DNA from: Rikenellaceae bacterium
Lineage (GTDB): Bacteria; Bacteroidota; Bacteroidia; Bacteroidales; Rikenellaceae
Direction: 5' to 3'
Length of the DNA stretch: 64,000 nt
Assembly (NCBI GenBank): GCA_017463585.1
Contig: JAFTOX010000028.1
Location: 1-64,000, forward strand
The stretch's first letter is position 1. The number at the start of each line of letters is the position of its first letter. The notes beneath the pieces are model-generated. The model saw nothing but the letters and a program-made list of their open reading frames with translations, was not told the DNA's origin and made no database searches. The position numbers and the translations under genes are program-made. This document shows, one piece after another, positions 42,823 to 51,792 of the stretch.

Positions 42823-44127
42823 TTACTTCTGGCGGAAATAGATCTGCATCGGAACACCCGAGAAATCCCAGTGGCTGCGGATCTTGTTTTCGAGGAATCG
42901 ACGATACGGCTCCTTGATGTACTGCGGCAGATTGACAAAGAATGCAAATGCCGGAGTAGGCGAGGGGAGCTGCATTGCGTACTTGATACGAATGTACTTA
43001 CCCTTGGTCGAGGGGGGCGGAGTCTCCTCGATGATGGGCAGAATGTACTCGTTGAACTCCGAGGTCGGCACACGGCGGCGACGCGAGTTATAGACGCGAA
43101 TAGCCTGCTGCATAACCTCCAAAATGCGCTGCTTGTTGATCACCGAGGTGAAGATAATCGGCAGATCCGAGAACGGAGCGAACTTCTTTTCGAGGAATTC
43201 GCGCCACTCCTTCATCGTGTTGTTCTCCTTCTCGATCAGGTCCCACTTATTGACAACCACTACGCAGCCCTTCTTGTTGCGCACGATGAGGTTGAAGATG
43301 TTGATGTCCTGCGACTCAATGCCCTGCTTGGCGTCGAGCATCAGGATACAAACGTCCGAGTTTTCGATAGCGCGGATCGAACGCATAACCGAGTAGAACT
43401 CCAAGTCCTCGGTCACCTTGCCCTTCTTGCGCATACCTGCCGTATCGACCAGATAGAAGTCCATACCGAACTTGTTGTAGCGCGTGTGGATCGAATCGCG
43501 CGTGGTGCCTGCGATGGGGGTTACGATGTTGCGCTCGTCGCCCAGCAGCGCATTGGTCATCGATGATTTACCTACGTTCGGGCGACCTACGATCGTAATG
43601 CGTGGCAGGTCATCAAACTCCTCAGCCTTAGTGTCTTCGGGTAGTGCTTTGATGATCTCGTCCATCATCTCGCCCGTGCCGCTGCCGCTCATTGCGCAGA
43701 TGGTGATCGGCTCGCCCAAACCGAGCGAATAGAACTCCATTGCGCCATATTGCTGGTCGTAGTTATCGACCTTGTTCACAACCAAAATCACCTTCTTAGT
43801 GGTGCGGCGCAGAATGTCGGCCATCATCATATCGAGGTCGGTCACGCCGGTCGAAACCTCGACCATAAACAGAATCACGTCGGCCTCATCGATAGCCAAC
43901 ATCACTTGACGACGGATCTCGTCTTCGAAGATGTCGTCCGATCCGACCGAGTAACCACCCGTATCGATCACCGAGAACTCACGACCGTCCCAATCCGAGC
44001 GACCATAGTGGCGGTCGCGGGTTGTTCCGGCAGTACCATCGACGATCGCCTGGCGCATACCGACCAGACGGTTGAAGAGGGTACTTTTGCCCACGTTGGG
44101 GCGTCCTACTATTGCTACTAAACTCAT
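42823..44127 (-). CDS. der: Ribosome biogenesis GTPase Der (EngA)
   Basis: 434 residues starting at the ATG at 44127 ([16 protein letters not shown]). A longer frame to 44178 runs into the promoter and is not used. Two tandem GTPase domains each have a complete set: GRPNVGKST and GRPNVGKSS (G1), DTGG and DTAG (G3), NKVD and NKWD (G4). A C-terminal KH-like domain follows (about 350-434). Der is essential for 50S subunit assembly. A Bacteroidetes-type promoter precedes it. Confidence 0.96.
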   Translation of the reverse strand: MSLVAIVGRPNVGKSTLFNRLVGMRQAIVDGTAGTTRDRHYGRSDWDGREFSVIDTGGYSVGSDDIFEDEIRRQVMLAIDEADVILFMVEVSTGVTDLDMMMADILRRTTKKVILVVNKVDNYDQQYGAMEFYSLGLGEPITICAMSGSGTGEMMDEIIKALPEDTKAEEFDDLPRITIVGRPNVGKSSMTNALLGDERNIVTPIAGTTRDSIHTRYNKFGMDFYLVDTAGMRKKGKVTEDLEFYSVMRSIRAIENSDVCILMLDAKQGIESQDINIFNLIVRNKKGCVVVVNKWDLIEKENNTMKEWREFLEKKFAPFSDLPIIFTSVINKQRILEVMQQAIRVYNSRRRRVPTSEFNEYILPIIEETPPPSTKGKYIRIKYAMQLPSPTPAFAFFVNLPQYIKEPYRRFLENKIRSHWDFSGVPMQIYFRQK

Positions 44128-44148
44128 TGTATTCTTCGATTTTGGGTG

Positions 44149-44179
44149 CAAAGATAGCGCAAATCCCGCGATCGGCAAA
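44149..44179 (-). promoter_or_regulatory. Full-consensus promoter of der
   Basis: Minus strand TTTG (44179-44176), 19 bases, TATCTTTG (44156-44149). It puts the transcript start near 44142 and so fixes the translational start at 44127. Confidence 0.85.
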
Positions 44180-44241
44180 AGTTTTACGTGCGAAAAGCGC
44201 GAAAAGGGCGTGCGAATAGCGGTGATTTAGAAAATTTTGAC

Positions 44242-44249
44242 TAACTTTG
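44242..44249 (+). promoter_or_regulatory. Probable -7 box of the Glu/Pro-rich protein-rsmI-lpxL unit
   Basis: TAACTTTG, 29 bases before the ATG at 44278. No -33 TTG was found at the right distance. Confidence 0.5.
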
Positions 44250-44277
44250 AGGGTTAAAAACATCTATTGCAACGCGT

Positions 44278-45633
44278 ATGCAGATTAACGATATTAAAGC
44301 ATTGGTCGCTCGTTTGGAGGCGATCGTCGAAGGTTGGGACGAGAAGTCGGGTGCACCGGCTGTCGAACGACATATAGCGGCTTCGCTTTTGGCGGAGTTG
44401 TACGAGGCGGTAAAGTTCGATACCGCATTGGCTGCGACCCCGATCGCAAAGGTCGAGGATCCCGCGCCGATTATGACCGAGGAGGTTGCTGAACCAGAGG
44501 AGGAGTCGGCGCCTGAGGTGATTGATCTTTCGGATATTTTTGGTAGCTCATCGTACGAGCCCGAAGAGGTTGATGAAGTTGAAGGGGACGAAGAACCTAC
44601 CGAGCAGATCGAGGAGAAAGTTGAAGAGGAGCCAATCGAAGAGCCTGTTCCCGCAATTGAGGAGGAGATCCTCGTTGTTGAAGATGAACCAATTGTTGAA
44701 GAAGAACCTGCTCCCGAAGAGCCGATAGCTGAGGTAGAGGTTGAGCAAACTGAGGAGGTTGAACCAACTGACGAGCAACCCATTGAGGAGGTCGCCGAGG
44801 TTGAACAACCCGCTGAGGAAACAGTTGAACTGCCTACCGCAACTGAGGAACAACCCGCAGAGGAAATTGCAGAGCAGCCCACTGAAGATACTGTTGAAAA
44901 TATAGTCGCAGAGGAGCGGCCTACTGAGGAAGTTGAGGAACAACCCGCAGCTGAGGAGGAACATCCCGCTACAACCGACGAGGAAAAGCCAGCTGAGGAG
45001 GAGAAGCCCAAGTCGGAGCAGGCGTCGTTGTTCGATATGGATATTGTGCGTCGTCCGCGTTCGTCGAGTGGTCGTCGAGTTATAATGTCGCTCTATGGCG
45101 AGTCGCCCGCAACCTCGCGCCGTGAGAAGAAGGCAAAGAGTGCCGAGTCGACCCCGACCCCCGAGCAAAAAACCGAGCAGAAAACCGAACAAGAGCCGAC
45201 CGCGGCACAGCCTGAGTCTGTTGTCGAGCAGACTCCCGCACCCGCACCCGAAGTGACTGAGACGCCGATTGCGGTTTCGGTTGCTGAGCGTATTGCTGCG
45301 GCGCAAGCCGATGGTTCGCAGGTGTTGGGCGATGTGATTGGCGCGGGTACGACCACGTTGGCCGAGGCGGTGGCAGCGAGCCAACCGACGGTGCAGACGG
45401 TGCAGAATGACCGTGTCAATAGCCTGCGCAATTCGATCGGAATCAACGACCGTTTCATTATGATCCGCGATCTGTTTGGTGGCGATGGTGCGGCTTTCGA
45501 TCGAGCAATGGAGGAGTTGGACGCCTTCGAGGACTTCAACGAGTGTCTGGTCTATATGTCCGAGTATCGCTGGAATCCCAATAGCGATGGTGCGCGAATG
45601 TTGATGGATCTGGTTACACGCAAGTTGCTCTAA
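44278..45633 (+). CDS. Unrecognised protein with long Glu/Pro-rich linker
   Basis: 451 residues, no signal peptide or membrane helix. A helical N-terminus of about 55 residues (INDIKALVARLEAIVEGW, HIAASLLAELYEAVKF) is followed by a very acidic Glu/Pro/Val repeat region (about 60-250) built of irregular EEPxxE and EQPAEE units. A basic patch (RRPRSSSGRRV) comes next, then a second low-complexity stretch and a compact C-terminal domain of about 85 residues (SIGINDRFIMIRDLFGGDG to LVTRKLL). The two ends look conserved and folded, joined by a disordered spacer. I do not recognise a family. It is first in a unit with rsmI (6-base gap), the LpxL-like gene and a glycosyltransferase. Confidence 0.75.
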   Translation: MQINDIKALVARLEAIVEGWDEKSGAPAVERHIAASLLAELYEAVKFDTALAATPIAKVEDPAPIMTEEVAEPEEESAPEVIDLSDIFGSSSYEPEEVDEVEGDEEPTEQIEEKVEEEPIEEPVPAIEEEILVVEDEPIVEEEPAPEEPIAEVEVEQTEEVEPTDEQPIEEVAEVEQPAEETVELPTATEEQPAEEIAEQPTEDTVENIVAEERPTEEVEEQPAAEEEHPATTDEEKPAEEEKPKSEQASLFDMDIVRRPRSSSGRRVIMSLYGESPATSRREKKAKSAESTPTPEQKTEQKTEQEPTAAQPESVVEQTPAPAPEVTETPIAVSVAERIAAAQADGSQVLGDVIGAGTTTLAEAVAASQPTVQTVQNDRVNSLRNSIGINDRFIMIRDLFGGDGAAFDRAMEELDAFEDFNECLVYMSEYRWNPNSDGARMLMDLVTRKLL

Positions 45634-45639
45634 TGCGCT

Positions 45640-46344
45640 ATGGCTAAGTTGTTTATTGTGCCGACACCGATCGGCAATCTCGAAGATATCACACTGCGTG
45701 CAATCCGCACGTTGGAGGAGGTTGATTATATTCTTGCCGAAGATACTCGCACCACGTCGGTGCTGCTGAAACATCTCGGTATCGAGAAGAAGATGTATTC
45801 GCACCATAAGTTCAACGAGCACGCGACGTCGGCAATGGTGGCTGAGGCTATCGAGGGCGGTCGCAATGTGGCGTTGGTTTCGGACGCAGGTACGCCCGGT
45901 ATCTCCGATCCCGGTTTCCTGTTGGTGCGCACCTGTGTCGAGGCGGGCTTGGAGGTCGAGACGCTGCCCGGTCCGACGGCATTTGTCCCTGCGTTGGTGC
46001 AGAGTGGTTTCCCGTGCGACCGTTTCTGCTTTGAGGGGTTCCTGCCCCAGAAGAAGGGTCGTAACAAACGCATTGCGGCGTTGGCTGACGAGGAGCGCAC
46101 GATGATCTTCTATGAGTCGCCCTTCCGCGTGGTGAAGTTGTTACAGCAACTCACAGAGGTTATGGGCGAGGAGCGCGAGGCGTCGGTGTCGCGCGAGATT
46201 ACCAAGAAATTCGAACAGACCGTGCGCGGCACGCTGGCAGAACTGATCGAACACTTCACCACGAACGACCCGAAGGGTGAGTTTGTTGTGATCGTGTCGG
46301 GCAAACCTAAGGCACGTCGCGCAGCGGACGAGGACGACGAATAA
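45640..46344 (+). CDS. rsmI: 16S rRNA (cytidine(1402)-2'-O)-methyltransferase
   Basis: 234 residues with the canonical motifs LFIVPTPIGNLEDITLRA, LAEDTRTTSVLL, SDAGTPGISDPGF, LPGPTAFVPALVQSG and FYESPFRVVKLL. RsmI methylates the ribose of C1402 in the decoding centre. The C-terminal REITKKFEQTVRG segment is also typical. A divergent paralogue is at 20962-21675. Its stop codon overlaps the ATG of the acyltransferase gene by one base. Confidence 0.95.
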   Translation: MAKLFIVPTPIGNLEDITLRAIRTLEEVDYILAEDTRTTSVLLKHLGIEKKMYSHHKFNEHATSAMVAEAIEGGRNVALVSDAGTPGISDPGFLLVRTCVEAGLEVETLPGPTAFVPALVQSGFPCDRFCFEGFLPQKKGRNKRIAALADEERTMIFYESPFRVVKLLQQLTEVMGEEREASVSREITKKFEQTVRGTLAELIEHFTTNDPKGEFVVIVSGKPKARRAADEDDE

Positions 46345-47267
46345 TGAGCAACGGCAAGGGATTGAAATATAGACTTTTGATGGCGATGAGCCGAGCGATT
46401 GGCGCGCTGCCCGATTGGTTTATCTACGATTGGTTGGGGCGTTTCATCTCGTTTGTGCTCTATCGCGTGGCGCACTATCGTGTGAAGGTGGTGCGTCGCA
46501 ATCTCAATCGTGCCTTTCCCGATAAGAGTCAAGACGAATTGCGTCAAATCGAACGAGATTTCTATGCACATTTGGGCGAGTTGGTGATCGATACGATCGA
46601 TATGGCTAACATCTCGCGCGAGGATATGGCGGCGCGACTGCGTGTCGATAACCTTGCCGAGCACCGCGCAGCAACGACTGACCGCTCGTGGGTGGCGATG
46701 ATGGCTCACTATGGGTGTTGGGAGTATTTCGGTGCATATCAACTGCACGACGAGCGAGCGCAGGTGTTGGGTGTCTATCACCCTTTGCGCAATGAGGCGT
46801 TCGACGAGTTTTACTATACGATCCGCTCGCGTTTCGGACTATTGCCCGTCAAGATGAAGGATATAGCTCGCTTTGCAGTTCGTCATCGCAATGGATATGA
46901 GGGTCGCCCCGTTGTGTTCGGAATGATTGCCGATCAGCGACCGCCACGTGAGGCCGAAAATCGAATGTACGACTTCCTGAACTCGCCGACCGCATTCTTT
47001 ATGGGTGGTGAGTGGCTGGCTCGCAAGTTTTCGATGCCTGTCTATTTTATGCACGTTGAGAAGGTGGGTCGTGCTAAATATAGTTGTACGTTTGAGTGTA
47101 TCTATGATGGCGCAGAGGAGGTTGCCGAGGGCGAGATCACGCGCCGTTATGCCGAGCGTTTGGAGGCGATGATTCGTCGCGCACCGCACTTGTGGACGTG
47201 GTCGCACCGCCGTTGGAAACATCTCGATATTGCCGAAGACGAGGCGGCGCAGAACGCTACGGAGTAG
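46344..47267 (+). CDS. LpxL/HtrB-like lipid A acyltransferase
   Basis: 307 residues, a peripheral inner-membrane acyltransferase that adds a secondary acyl chain to lipid A. A hydrophobic N-terminal anchor and an RRNLNRAFPDKS segment precede the catalytic MAHYGCWEYFGAY (H-x4-E pattern, about residue 112). The second block has FGMIADQRPP and GPxAFF-like NSPTAFFMGGEW. Many Bacteroidetes make underacylated lipid A with a single late acyltransferase, so this may be that enzyme. It lies in the unit with rsmI and a glycosyltransferase. Confidence 0.88.
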   Translation: MSNGKGLKYRLLMAMSRAIGALPDWFIYDWLGRFISFVLYRVAHYRVKVVRRNLNRAFPDKSQDELRQIERDFYAHLGELVIDTIDMANISREDMAARLRVDNLAEHRAATTDRSWVAMMAHYGCWEYFGAYQLHDERAQVLGVYHPLRNEAFDEFYYTIRSRFGLLPVKMKDIARFAVRHRNGYEGRPVVFGMIADQRPPREAENRMYDFLNSPTAFFMGGEWLARKFSMPVYFMHVEKVGRAKYSCTFECIYDGAEEVAEGEITRRYAERLEAMIRRAPHLWTWSHRRWKHLDIAEDEAAQNATE

Positions 47268-47281
47268 AACAAGAGATAGTT

Positions 47282-48292
47282 ATGAGCAGAGTTAAGGTCG
47301 TCATATTGAATTGGAATGGTCGCGCCCATTTGGAGCGTTACCTGCCGAGCGTTGTGCGTGCGACGACGCCCAAGTATGGGGTGGTCGTGGCCGATAACGG
47401 CTCGACCGATTCGTCGCTCGAATATGTTGCTGAGACGTTTCCCGAGGTCGAGATTGTGCGCCTGGATCGCAACTACGGCTTTGCCGAGGGCTACAACCGT
47501 GCCCTGCAAGAGGTCGAGGCGGAGTATTACGTGCTGCTCAATTCGGACGTTGAGGTAACCGAGGGGTGGTGCGATTGGTTGGTTGAGGCTTTGGACGCCG
47601 ATCCGCAGTTGGCGGCTGTTGCTCCGAAATTGTTGGCAGATACTGATCGTGAACGATTCGAATATGCAGGCGCAAGTGGCGGATTTATCGATATTTTGGG
47701 CTATCCGTTCTGTCGTGGTCGCATATTGAGTACGACCGAACGCGATGAGGGTCAGTATGATACACCGCGCGAGGTCTTTTGGGCAAGTGGAGCGGCGTTT
47801 GCCTGTCGTGCCGAGCGATTCAAGGCTGAGGGAGGTTTCGATGGCGATTTCTTTGCCCATATGGAGGAGATTGACCTCTGCTGGCGAATGCAGTCGTCGG
47901 GCTACCGAGTGGGTGTTGAGCCGCGATCGAAGGTCTATCATTTGGGCGGCGGTACGCTCAGCGCGCTCTCGCCGCGCAAGACAATGCTCAACCACCGCAA
48001 TAATTTGGCAATGCTCTATAAGAATCTGCCACTTGCACATCTGCTTTGGGTGTTACCCACGCGATTGGTTCTGGACGGAGCGGCTGCGGCGAGCTATCTG
48101 GCTAAGGGTCAGTGGCAAGGTGTGAAGGCGGTGTGGCAGGCACACGTAGGTTTCTATCGAATGTTGCCCTCGCTGCGTGCAAAACGCCGAGTGGAACGTG
48201 CCAAACGCGCCAAATTGCCCGCAACGGTCTATCGCGGCTCGGTGGTGGTGCGCCGATTGTTTGGCGGTAAAAAATTTGGAAATATGATGTGA
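47282..48292 (+). CDS. Family 2 glycosyltransferase, rhamnosyltransferase-like
   Basis: 336 residues from the ATG at 47282; the in-frame extension to 47192 overlaps the acyltransferase gene and is not used. The GT-A fold shows VVILNWNGRAHLERYLPS, VVADNGSTD, the DxD-like NSDVEV, WASGAAFACRAERF and HMEEIDLCWRMQ. One membrane segment lies near residue 255-280, followed by a basic tail. It likely adds a sugar to a lipid-linked or LPS glycan; the donor is unknown. It follows the LpxL-like gene after 14 bases. Confidence 0.87.
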   Translation: MSRVKVVILNWNGRAHLERYLPSVVRATTPKYGVVVADNGSTDSSLEYVAETFPEVEIVRLDRNYGFAEGYNRALQEVEAEYYVLLNSDVEVTEGWCDWLVEALDADPQLAAVAPKLLADTDRERFEYAGASGGFIDILGYPFCRGRILSTTERDEGQYDTPREVFWASGAAFACRAERFKAEGGFDGDFFAHMEEIDLCWRMQSSGYRVGVEPRSKVYHLGGGTLSALSPRKTMLNHRNNLAMLYKNLPLAHLLWVLPTRLVLDGAAAASYLAKGQWQGVKAVWQAHVGFYRMLPSLRAKRRVERAKRAKLPATVYRGSVVVRRLFGGKKFGNMM

Positions 48293-48310
48293 TTTCCCGC
48301 AAAAAAATGT

Positions 48311-48318
48311 TAAATTTG
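48311..48318 (+). promoter_or_regulatory. Probable -7 box of the Dpm1-like unit
   Basis: TAAATTTG, 26 bases before the ATG at 48344. The -33 region is weak. Confidence 0.45.
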
Positions 48319-48343
48319 TTATCGAGAAAAATTTGAGATAGTT

Positions 48344-49063
48344 ATGCGAAATCTGGTTTTGATTCCCACATACAACGAGCGCGAGAATGTGTCGGCAATG
48401 GTCGATAAGGTCTTTTCGCTGCCCGTCGAGTTCGATATTCTGGTCATTGACGATGGCTCGCCCGATGGTACGGCCGACATAGTCCGCGAACGTCAGAAGG
48501 ATTATCCCGACCGTCTGCACCTGCTTTGCCGTGAGGGTAAATTGGGCTTGGGTACGGCCTACTTGGCCGGTTTCCGTTGGGGCTTGGAGCGCGATTATGA
48601 CTACATTATCGAGATGGACTGCGACTTCTCGCACAATCCCGACGACCTGCCTCGTCTGGTTGCGGCAGCCGAGGAGGGTGCCGATGTTGTTGTCGGCTCG
48701 CGCTATGTGCAGGGTGTCAATGTGGTCAATTGGCCGATGTCGCGCCTGCTGATGTCCTATTGCGCGTCGATCTATGTCCGCACGGTTACGGGTATGCCGG
48801 TGCACGATGCTACGGCGGGATTTGTTTGCTACTCGCGTCGGGTGCTCGAAACAATGGACTTAGACAAGGTCGAGATGAAGGGTTACGGATTCCAGATCGA
48901 GATGAAATACTCGGCTTGGAAGCTCGGATTCAAGATTCGTGAGGTGTCGATCATCTTCATCGACCGCGTGTTGGGTCAGTCGAAGATGAGCAGCTCGATC
49001 TTTGGCGAGGCCTTCTTTGGGGTGATGAAGTTGCGTCTGCGCAGGATCAAGCCCCGTGCATAG
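48344..49063 (+). CDS. Polyprenyl-phosphate glycosyltransferase, Dpm1-like
   Basis: 239 residues without membrane helices. The N-terminus has VLIPTYNERENVSAMV and VIDDGSPDGTADIV, with EMDCDFSHNPDDLPRL (DxD), GSRYVQGV and a C-terminal YGFQIEMKYSAWKLG. This matches bacterial dolichol-phosphate-mannose-synthase-like enzymes that load a hexose onto a polyprenyl phosphate at the cytosolic face. The product could be a donor for GT-C enzymes such as the ArnT-like protein at the left end; that link is inference. It opens a unit running to 52993. Confidence 0.9.
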   Translation: MRNLVLIPTYNERENVSAMVDKVFSLPVEFDILVIDDGSPDGTADIVRERQKDYPDRLHLLCREGKLGLGTAYLAGFRWGLERDYDYIIEMDCDFSHNPDDLPRLVAAAEEGADVVVGSRYVQGVNVVNWPMSRLLMSYCASIYVRTVTGMPVHDATAGFVCYSRRVLETMDLDKVEMKGYGFQIEMKYSAWKLGFKIREVSIIFIDRVLGQSKMSSSIFGEAFFGVMKLRLRRIKPRA

Positions 49064-49101
49064 AAACTGAGAATTAACCTAAACGAAAATAGAATTAAGA
49101 T

Positions 49102-49962
49102 ATGAAACTTACAGGTAGAAGACGTAGTTCGAATGTTGAAGATCGCCGCGCGAGTGGTGGCGGTCGAATGACCAAGATGGGTTTGGGAGGTCTGTTGGTC
49201 GCAGGTCTGATCACGTGGTTGCTGGGTGGTAACCCGCTGTCGGTGTTGCAGAATGCCGATTTGGGCGCAATGATGGGTGGCGAGCAGACTGAATATGTCC
49301 CCACCGAGCGCGAGGAGCAGCTGGCTGAGTTTGCGTCGCAGATTCTGGCGGGTACCGAGGACGTGTGGAGCGCACTGTTCGAGGAGATGGGACGTACCTA
49401 TCAACCGCCTCGTATGGTGATATTTAAGAATGCCGTACAATCGGGTTGCGGTGGTGCAACATCTTCGACGGGTCCGTTCTATTGCTCGGCCGATCAGACG
49501 GTCTATATCGACCTTTCGTTCTTCGATCAGATGGAGTCGCAGTTGCGTGCGGGTGGCGATTTCGCATACGCATACGTGATTGCGCACGAGGTGGGTCATC
49601 ACGTTCAGTATCTGCTCGGTATCTTGGAGCAGGTGCAGGCACAGCGTTCGCGTGTGAGCGAGAAGGAGGCAAATCGCCTGACCGTTCGTTTGGAGTTGCA
49701 GGCCGATTTCTTTGCGGGCATTTGGGCGCATTACGACGATAAGCGTTTCGGCTCGTTGGAGGACGGCGATATCGAGGAGGGTCTGAATGCAGCGACCTCG
49801 ATTGGCGACGACCGTTTGCAGATGGAGGCTCAGGGATATACCGTTCCCGACTCGTTCACCCACGGTACGTCGAAGCAGCGTATGTCGTGGCTCAAAAAGG
49901 GTTACCTGACGGGCGACCTGAGCCGTGGCGATTCGTTCTCGATTGATTACGACGATCTCTAA
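49102..49962 (+). CDS. YpfJ-type neutral zinc metallopeptidase
   Basis: 286 residues. A basic N-terminus (KLTGRRRSSNVEDRR) precedes one membrane helix (about 28-45). The C-terminal zincin domain carries YVIAHEVGHHVQYLLG (HExxH, about residue 160) and a downstream ELQADFFAGIWAHY supplying the third ligand. SGCGGATSSTGPFYCSAD is also typical of the YpfJ/KPN_02809 family. Substrates are unknown. It is cotranscribed with the Dpm1-like and RlhA-like genes. Confidence 0.92.
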   Translation: MKLTGRRRSSNVEDRRASGGGRMTKMGLGGLLVAGLITWLLGGNPLSVLQNADLGAMMGGEQTEYVPTEREEQLAEFASQILAGTEDVWSALFEEMGRTYQPPRMVIFKNAVQSGCGGATSSTGPFYCSADQTVYIDLSFFDQMESQLRAGGDFAYAYVIAHEVGHHVQYLLGILEQVQAQRSRVSEKEANRLTVRLELQADFFAGIWAHYDDKRFGSLEDGDIEEGLNAATSIGDDRLQMEAQGYTVPDSFTHGTSKQRMSWLKKGYLTGDLSRGDSFSIDYDDL

Positions 49963-49968
49963 ACAACG

Positions 49969-51792
49969 TTGAAAATAGGAGCAGTACATACGGTTGAACT
50001 GTTGGCTCCTGCGCGTGATTACGATACGGCACGTGCGGCGGTCGATTATGGCGCGGACGCCCTCTATATGGGAGGTCCGCGTTTTGGTGCGCGCTATGCG
50101 GCGGGTAATTCGATCGACGATGTGGCGCGTGTGGTGGAGTATGCTCATCGCTTTGGGGTGCGTGTGCATTGTACGCTCAATACGATCATCTACGATGAGG
50201 AGCTACGCGAGGCGGAACGAACTGCACGCGAGGTGATTGCGGTAGGTGTCGATGCACTGATTGTGCAGGATCTGGCTTTCCGACGTATGGATCTGCCCGA
50301 GGTCGAGCTTCACGCCTCGACCCAGATGTGCAATATGACGCCCGAGTGGGTGCGTTTCTTGGAGCGGAGCGGTTTTTCGCGTGTGATTTTGGAGCGAGGA
50401 TTGACCCGCGAGCAGATACGTGCTATACGTGAGGCTACGGGTGTCGAGTTGGAGTGCTTTGTTCACGGTGCGATATGTGTCGGACATAGTGGTCGCTGTA
50501 TGTTGAGCCGCACGATGAGCGCGCGTAGTGGCAACCGTGGCGAGTGCAGCCAGCCGTGTCGATTGACATACGACCTGACCGACGCGACGGGTCGCAAACT
50601 GCGTAGCGGCAAACACCTGCTTTCGGTGCGCGATCTGGATCTCTCGTCGCATATTGGCGAGCTGATCGACGATGGAATCTGCTCGTTCAAGGTCGAGGGG
50701 CGGCTGAAAGATATATCTTATATAAAGAATGTGGTGGCGTACTATCGTCGTCGGATCGACGAGGAGTTGGCTGCTCGCCCTGCGGTGCAACGTTCGTCGG
50801 TGGGGGAGAGTGTTATCGATTTTACGCCCAATCCTGCTAAGAGTTTCACACGTGGCGAGTCGAGCTATATGTTCGAGGGCAAACGCGCGGGCGTGGCGTC
50901 GTTCGATACTCCGAAGGCTGTGGGCGAGTATGTAGGTCGTGTGGCGCGTGTCGATTCGCGCACGTTTAGCCTCGACCGCTCGGCAGAGCTTGCAGCGGGC
51001 GATGGTCTGTGCTTTATTGCCGATGGTGCGCTGACGGGTACGAACGTCAATAGCGTCGAGGGTCGTCGTGTGCAGCCCAATCGAATGGAGGGTATTACGC
51101 GCGGAGCGGAGGTCTATCGCAATTTCGATCAACGATTCCGATTGGCGTTGGATCGCAGTCGCACGCGCCGAGTGATCCCTGCGACGGCAATGGTCGCGTT
51201 TGACTCAGAGGGCGTTACGCTCCGCTATACCGATTGCGAAGGCTATGTGGGTGAGGCGCGCCTCGATGAGCAACTCGACGCGGCATCGAATCTCGAACGT
51301 ATGGAGCAGACCCTGCGCGAACAGATAGTGCGTAGTGGCGACACGATTTTCCGAGTTGATCGGGTGCAGATCGAGGGTGAGGTGCGCTTTGTACCACTTT
51401 CGAAGCTGGGTGTATTGCGACGCGAGGCGTTGGAGCGTTTGACCGCGCGACGCGCGACGATCCGCCCCGAACACCACTATGCTGAGGAGGATCGCACGGC
51501 TCGAATGCCAATCGCGCAGCTCGATGGTCATTGGAATGTGGTGAATCAACTCGCGGAGCAGTTCTACCGCGACTACGGTGTGGAGCGTATCGAGCGAGGG
51601 TTAGACGCACGTGCTGATCTGCACGGCGAGCGAGTGCTGTTTAGCAGCTACTGTCTGCGTCGTGAGTTGGGCGAGTGCCTGCGCGAAGGCTCGAAGTTGC
51701 GCGAGCCGCTCTATATCGAGCACGGTGCGTTCCGCTATCGCTTGGAGTTCGATTGCAAGCGCTGTCAAATGAATTTGATCTATGAAGAGTAA
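49969..51792 (+). CDS. Peptidase U32 family protein, RlhA-like
   Basis: 607 residues from a TTG at 49969, six bases after the upstream stop; no ATG is available. The U32 domain starts VELLAPARDYDTARAAVDYGADALYMGGPRFGARYAAGN and contains the cysteine cluster in CFVHGAICVGHSGRC and RGECSQPCRL. A DUF3656-like middle and a C-terminus with two further cysteines (DCKRCQMN) follow. This layout matches RlhA (YdcP), which hydroxylates C2501 of 23S rRNA, more closely than collagenase-type or TrhP-type members. The next gene, a methyltransferase, starts within its last codons. Confidence 0.85.
   Translation: MKIGAVHTVELLAPARDYDTARAAVDYGADALYMGGPRFGARYAAGNSIDDVARVVEYAHRFGVRVHCTLNTIIYDEELREAERTAREVIAVGVDALIVQDLAFRRMDLPEVELHASTQMCNMTPEWVRFLERSGFSRVILERGLTREQIRAIREATGVELECFVHGAICVGHSGRCMLSRTMSARSGNRGECSQPCRLTYDLTDATGRKLRSGKHLLSVRDLDLSSHIGELIDDGICSFKVEGRLKDISYIKNVVAYYRRRIDEELAARPAVQRSSVGESVIDFTPNPAKSFTRGESSYMFEGKRAGVASFDTPKAVGEYVGRVARVDSRTFSLDRSAELAAGDGLCFIADGALTGTNVNSVEGRRVQPNRMEGITRGAEVYRNFDQRFRLALDRSRTRRVIPATAMVAFDSEGVTLRYTDCEGYVGEARLDEQLDAASNLERMEQTLREQIVRSGDTIFRVDRVQIEGEVRFVPLSKLGVLRREALERLTARRATIRPEHHYAEEDRTARMPIAQLDGHWNVVNQLAEQFYRDYGVERIERGLDARADLHGERVLFSSYCLRRELGECLREGSKLREPLYIEHGAFRYRLEFDCKRCQMNLIYEE

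Noticed and set aside
44128..44178. N-terminal extension of Der by 17 codons
   Set aside because: The extension lies within a full-consensus promoter, and the Der family begins at the ATG at 44127.
47192..47281. Upstream extension of the GT2 glycosyltransferase
   Set aside because: It overlaps the end of the LpxL-like gene in another frame, and the conserved protein begins at the ATG at 47282.
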